From positions 3,914,613 to 3,978,612 of the forward strand of contig AP021856.1 in NCBI GenBank assembly GCA_017347445.1: a stretch of DNA of 64,000 nt, read 5' to 3'. Every line of letters starts with the position of its first letter. Position 1 is the stretch's first letter. The position numbers and the translations under genes are program-made. This document shows, one piece after another, positions 63,092-64,000 of the stretch. The stretch is from Candidatus Brocadia pituitae. Lineage in GTDB: Bacteria > Planctomycetota > Brocadiia > Brocadiales > Brocadiaceae. The notes under the pieces are model-generated. The model saw only the letters and a program-made list of their open reading frames with translations, was not told where the DNA came from and searched no databases.

Positions 63092-63994
63092 TCAGGTTTG
63101 CTGTGCTTTATAGACATCTCTTTCGTACTGGGATTTGCATTTCGATCCCGAAGTAACAGGGTTATCAGGGTTCGTGATCCATTCACTCCATGAGCCCGCA
63201 TACAAACGGGCATCTCCCAAACCTGCATGTTTGAGGGCAAGCAGGTTATGTGCTGCGGTAACCCCGGAACCACAATAGAAAACTGCACGCTCGGGCGGCA
63301 TGTCGCCGAGTGCCAAACGAAAGCGGGTCTTTAAGTCTCTCCGGGAGAGAAAGAGACCATCGGCATCTAAATTACCGGCAAAAGGCACTGATAATGCACC
63401 GGGAATATGACCGGCCACGGGATCTACGGTTTCATTTTCGCCGCGATAGCGGTCGGCGCTGCGCGAGTCAATTAATCGAAAATTCTGATCATGCAATATC
63501 TTCACGACGTCTTCAGAGCGCAACACGAAATCGTTTTGGATTCGGGAGATAAAATTTTTTTGAGCTCGTGTTTTGACACTGCTTGTTACCGGGCAGTTAT
63601 GTTTCAGCCACGTGGACCATCCGCCATTCAGGACGGCAACGGCATGATGACCAGCCCATCGCAACACCCACCAAAGCCTGGCTGCAGCCATTGCGCCCCC
63701 TTTGTTGTCGTAGGCTACCACTTGAACAGTATCATCTATTCCCCAATTCGACAGTGTCTGGGCAAATGTTTTTGGTACCGGCAACGGATGGCGTCCCGTC
63801 TTGCCAGGAACAGCCCTGCCGGATAAGTCTTCGTTCAGGTGAGCATAGACAGCGCCGGGGATGTGGGCTTGAAGGTGATCCCTGTGACCGCATTCGGTAT
63901 CATCCAAGGAAAAACGGCAATCAATGATCGCCCAATCCGGATTGGTAATATGTCTAAAAAGTGCTGAAACAGATATCAGGGTTGTGTAGGTCAT
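63092..63994 (-). CDS. Tandem-rhodanese sulfurtransferase (SseA-like)
   Basis: The 300-residue protein has two rhodanese domains. The N-terminal one is non-catalytic (AIIDCRFSLDDTECGHRDHL) with HIPGAVYAHLNEDLSG. The C-terminal one has the active-site loop YCGSGVTAAHN, where CGSGVTA is the motif of 3-mercaptopyruvate sulfurtransferases; thiosulfate sulfurtransferases usually have CRKGVTA. It transfers sulfane sulfur to thiols or cyanide. Length is normal. Confidence 0.93.
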   Translation of the reverse strand: MTYTTLISVSALFRHITNPDWAIIDCRFSLDDTECGHRDHLQAHIPGAVYAHLNEDLSGRAVPGKTGRHPLPVPKTFAQTLSNWGIDDTVQVVAYDNKGGAMAAARLWWVLRWAGHHAVAVLNGGWSTWLKHNCPVTSSVKTRAQKNFISRIQNDFVLRSEDVVKILHDQNFRLIDSRSADRYRGENETVDPVAGHIPGALSVPFAGNLDADGLFLSRRDLKTRFRLALGDMPPERAVFYCGSGVTAAHNLLALKHAGLGDARLYAGSWSEWITNPDNPVTSGSKCKSQYERDVYKAQQT

Positions 63995-64000
63995 AAAGAT

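Noticed and set aside
62954-63193. 79-codon plus-strand frame
   Set aside because: Half of it is antisense to the rhodanese gene and it has no ribosome site or recognisable motif.
1-64000. CRISPR array or phage
   Set aside because: No regularly spaced short repeats with unique spacers and no phage structural genes were seen.

Overview
The window reads as a chromosomal segment of a Gram-negative bacterium with moderate GC content. The envelope genes (family 9 heptosyltransferase, Kdo-kinase-like protein, a complete MlaEFDCA lipid-transport cluster, a FadL-type porin), System II cytochrome c maturation (ResB/CcsA), hemerythrin, DUF1326, HslUV and a primary sigma factor fit an anaerobic or microaerophilic environmental organism. 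My best guess is a planctomycete of the anammox type (Brocadiales). That is inference from gene style; no rRNA or diagnostic catabolic gene is present.

Layout. 0-14.2 kb is ordinary core: LPS-core and phospholipid genes, the mla operon, DsbD, MtaB, alanine dehydrogenase and a KdpDE-like two-component pair. 14.3-27 kb is accessory: toxin-antitoxin (TA) modules separated by decayed 3' ends of a REP-associated Y1 transposase (RAYT), an ISL3-family element with perfect 8-bp target duplications, an IS3-family element, a 124-bp MITE, and a PLD-type nuclease. 27-31 kb carries a small winged-helix-like protein, an ArsB/NhaD-type transporter with a CBS protein, and a zinc-ribbon protein. 31.1-33.1 kb is a junk junction where an intact IS630 element splits an intradiol-dioxygenase gene. 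33-41.7 kb is core again (ResB, CcsA, parvulin, tRNA-Leu, tRNA-Cys, DnaE). 42-48 kb is a second accessory island: a second IS630 copy splitting a membrane-protein gene, a DUF104/PIN TA pair, a nuclease-like protein, a DUF5677-type SEC-C protein and a TA remnant, with related palindromic spacers after consecutive genes. 48-64 kb is core: DUF1326, hemerythrin, CBS, HslVU, a glutamine-amidotransferase-like hydrolase, Fur, the sigma factor, a methyltransferase, a cyclic-di-GMP pair (HD-GYP plus tandem PilZ protein), FadL and a tandem rhodanese.

The most unusual signal is the state of the TA modules. About a dozen loci are recognisable. Five look intact (mazEF, higBA copy 2, two DUF104/PIN pairs, hicAB). 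In at least five others the antitoxin is intact but the toxin has lost its middle while keeping its own start codon and its 3' end. Examples are higB copy 1 (a 234-bp in-frame deletion between ATTAT microhomologies), two vapC copies sharing one deletion, a MazF remnant reduced to 36 codons in frame, and a RelE-like remnant of 17 codons. The spacing or overlap to the antitoxin is kept each time. This looks like repeated disarming of toxins with retention of antitoxins, in an array whose units are bounded by recombinogenic RAYT scars.

The two IS630 copies differ almost only by single-base indels, which points to sequencing or assembly error in the second copy. Frameshift calls elsewhere in the window should be read with that caution.
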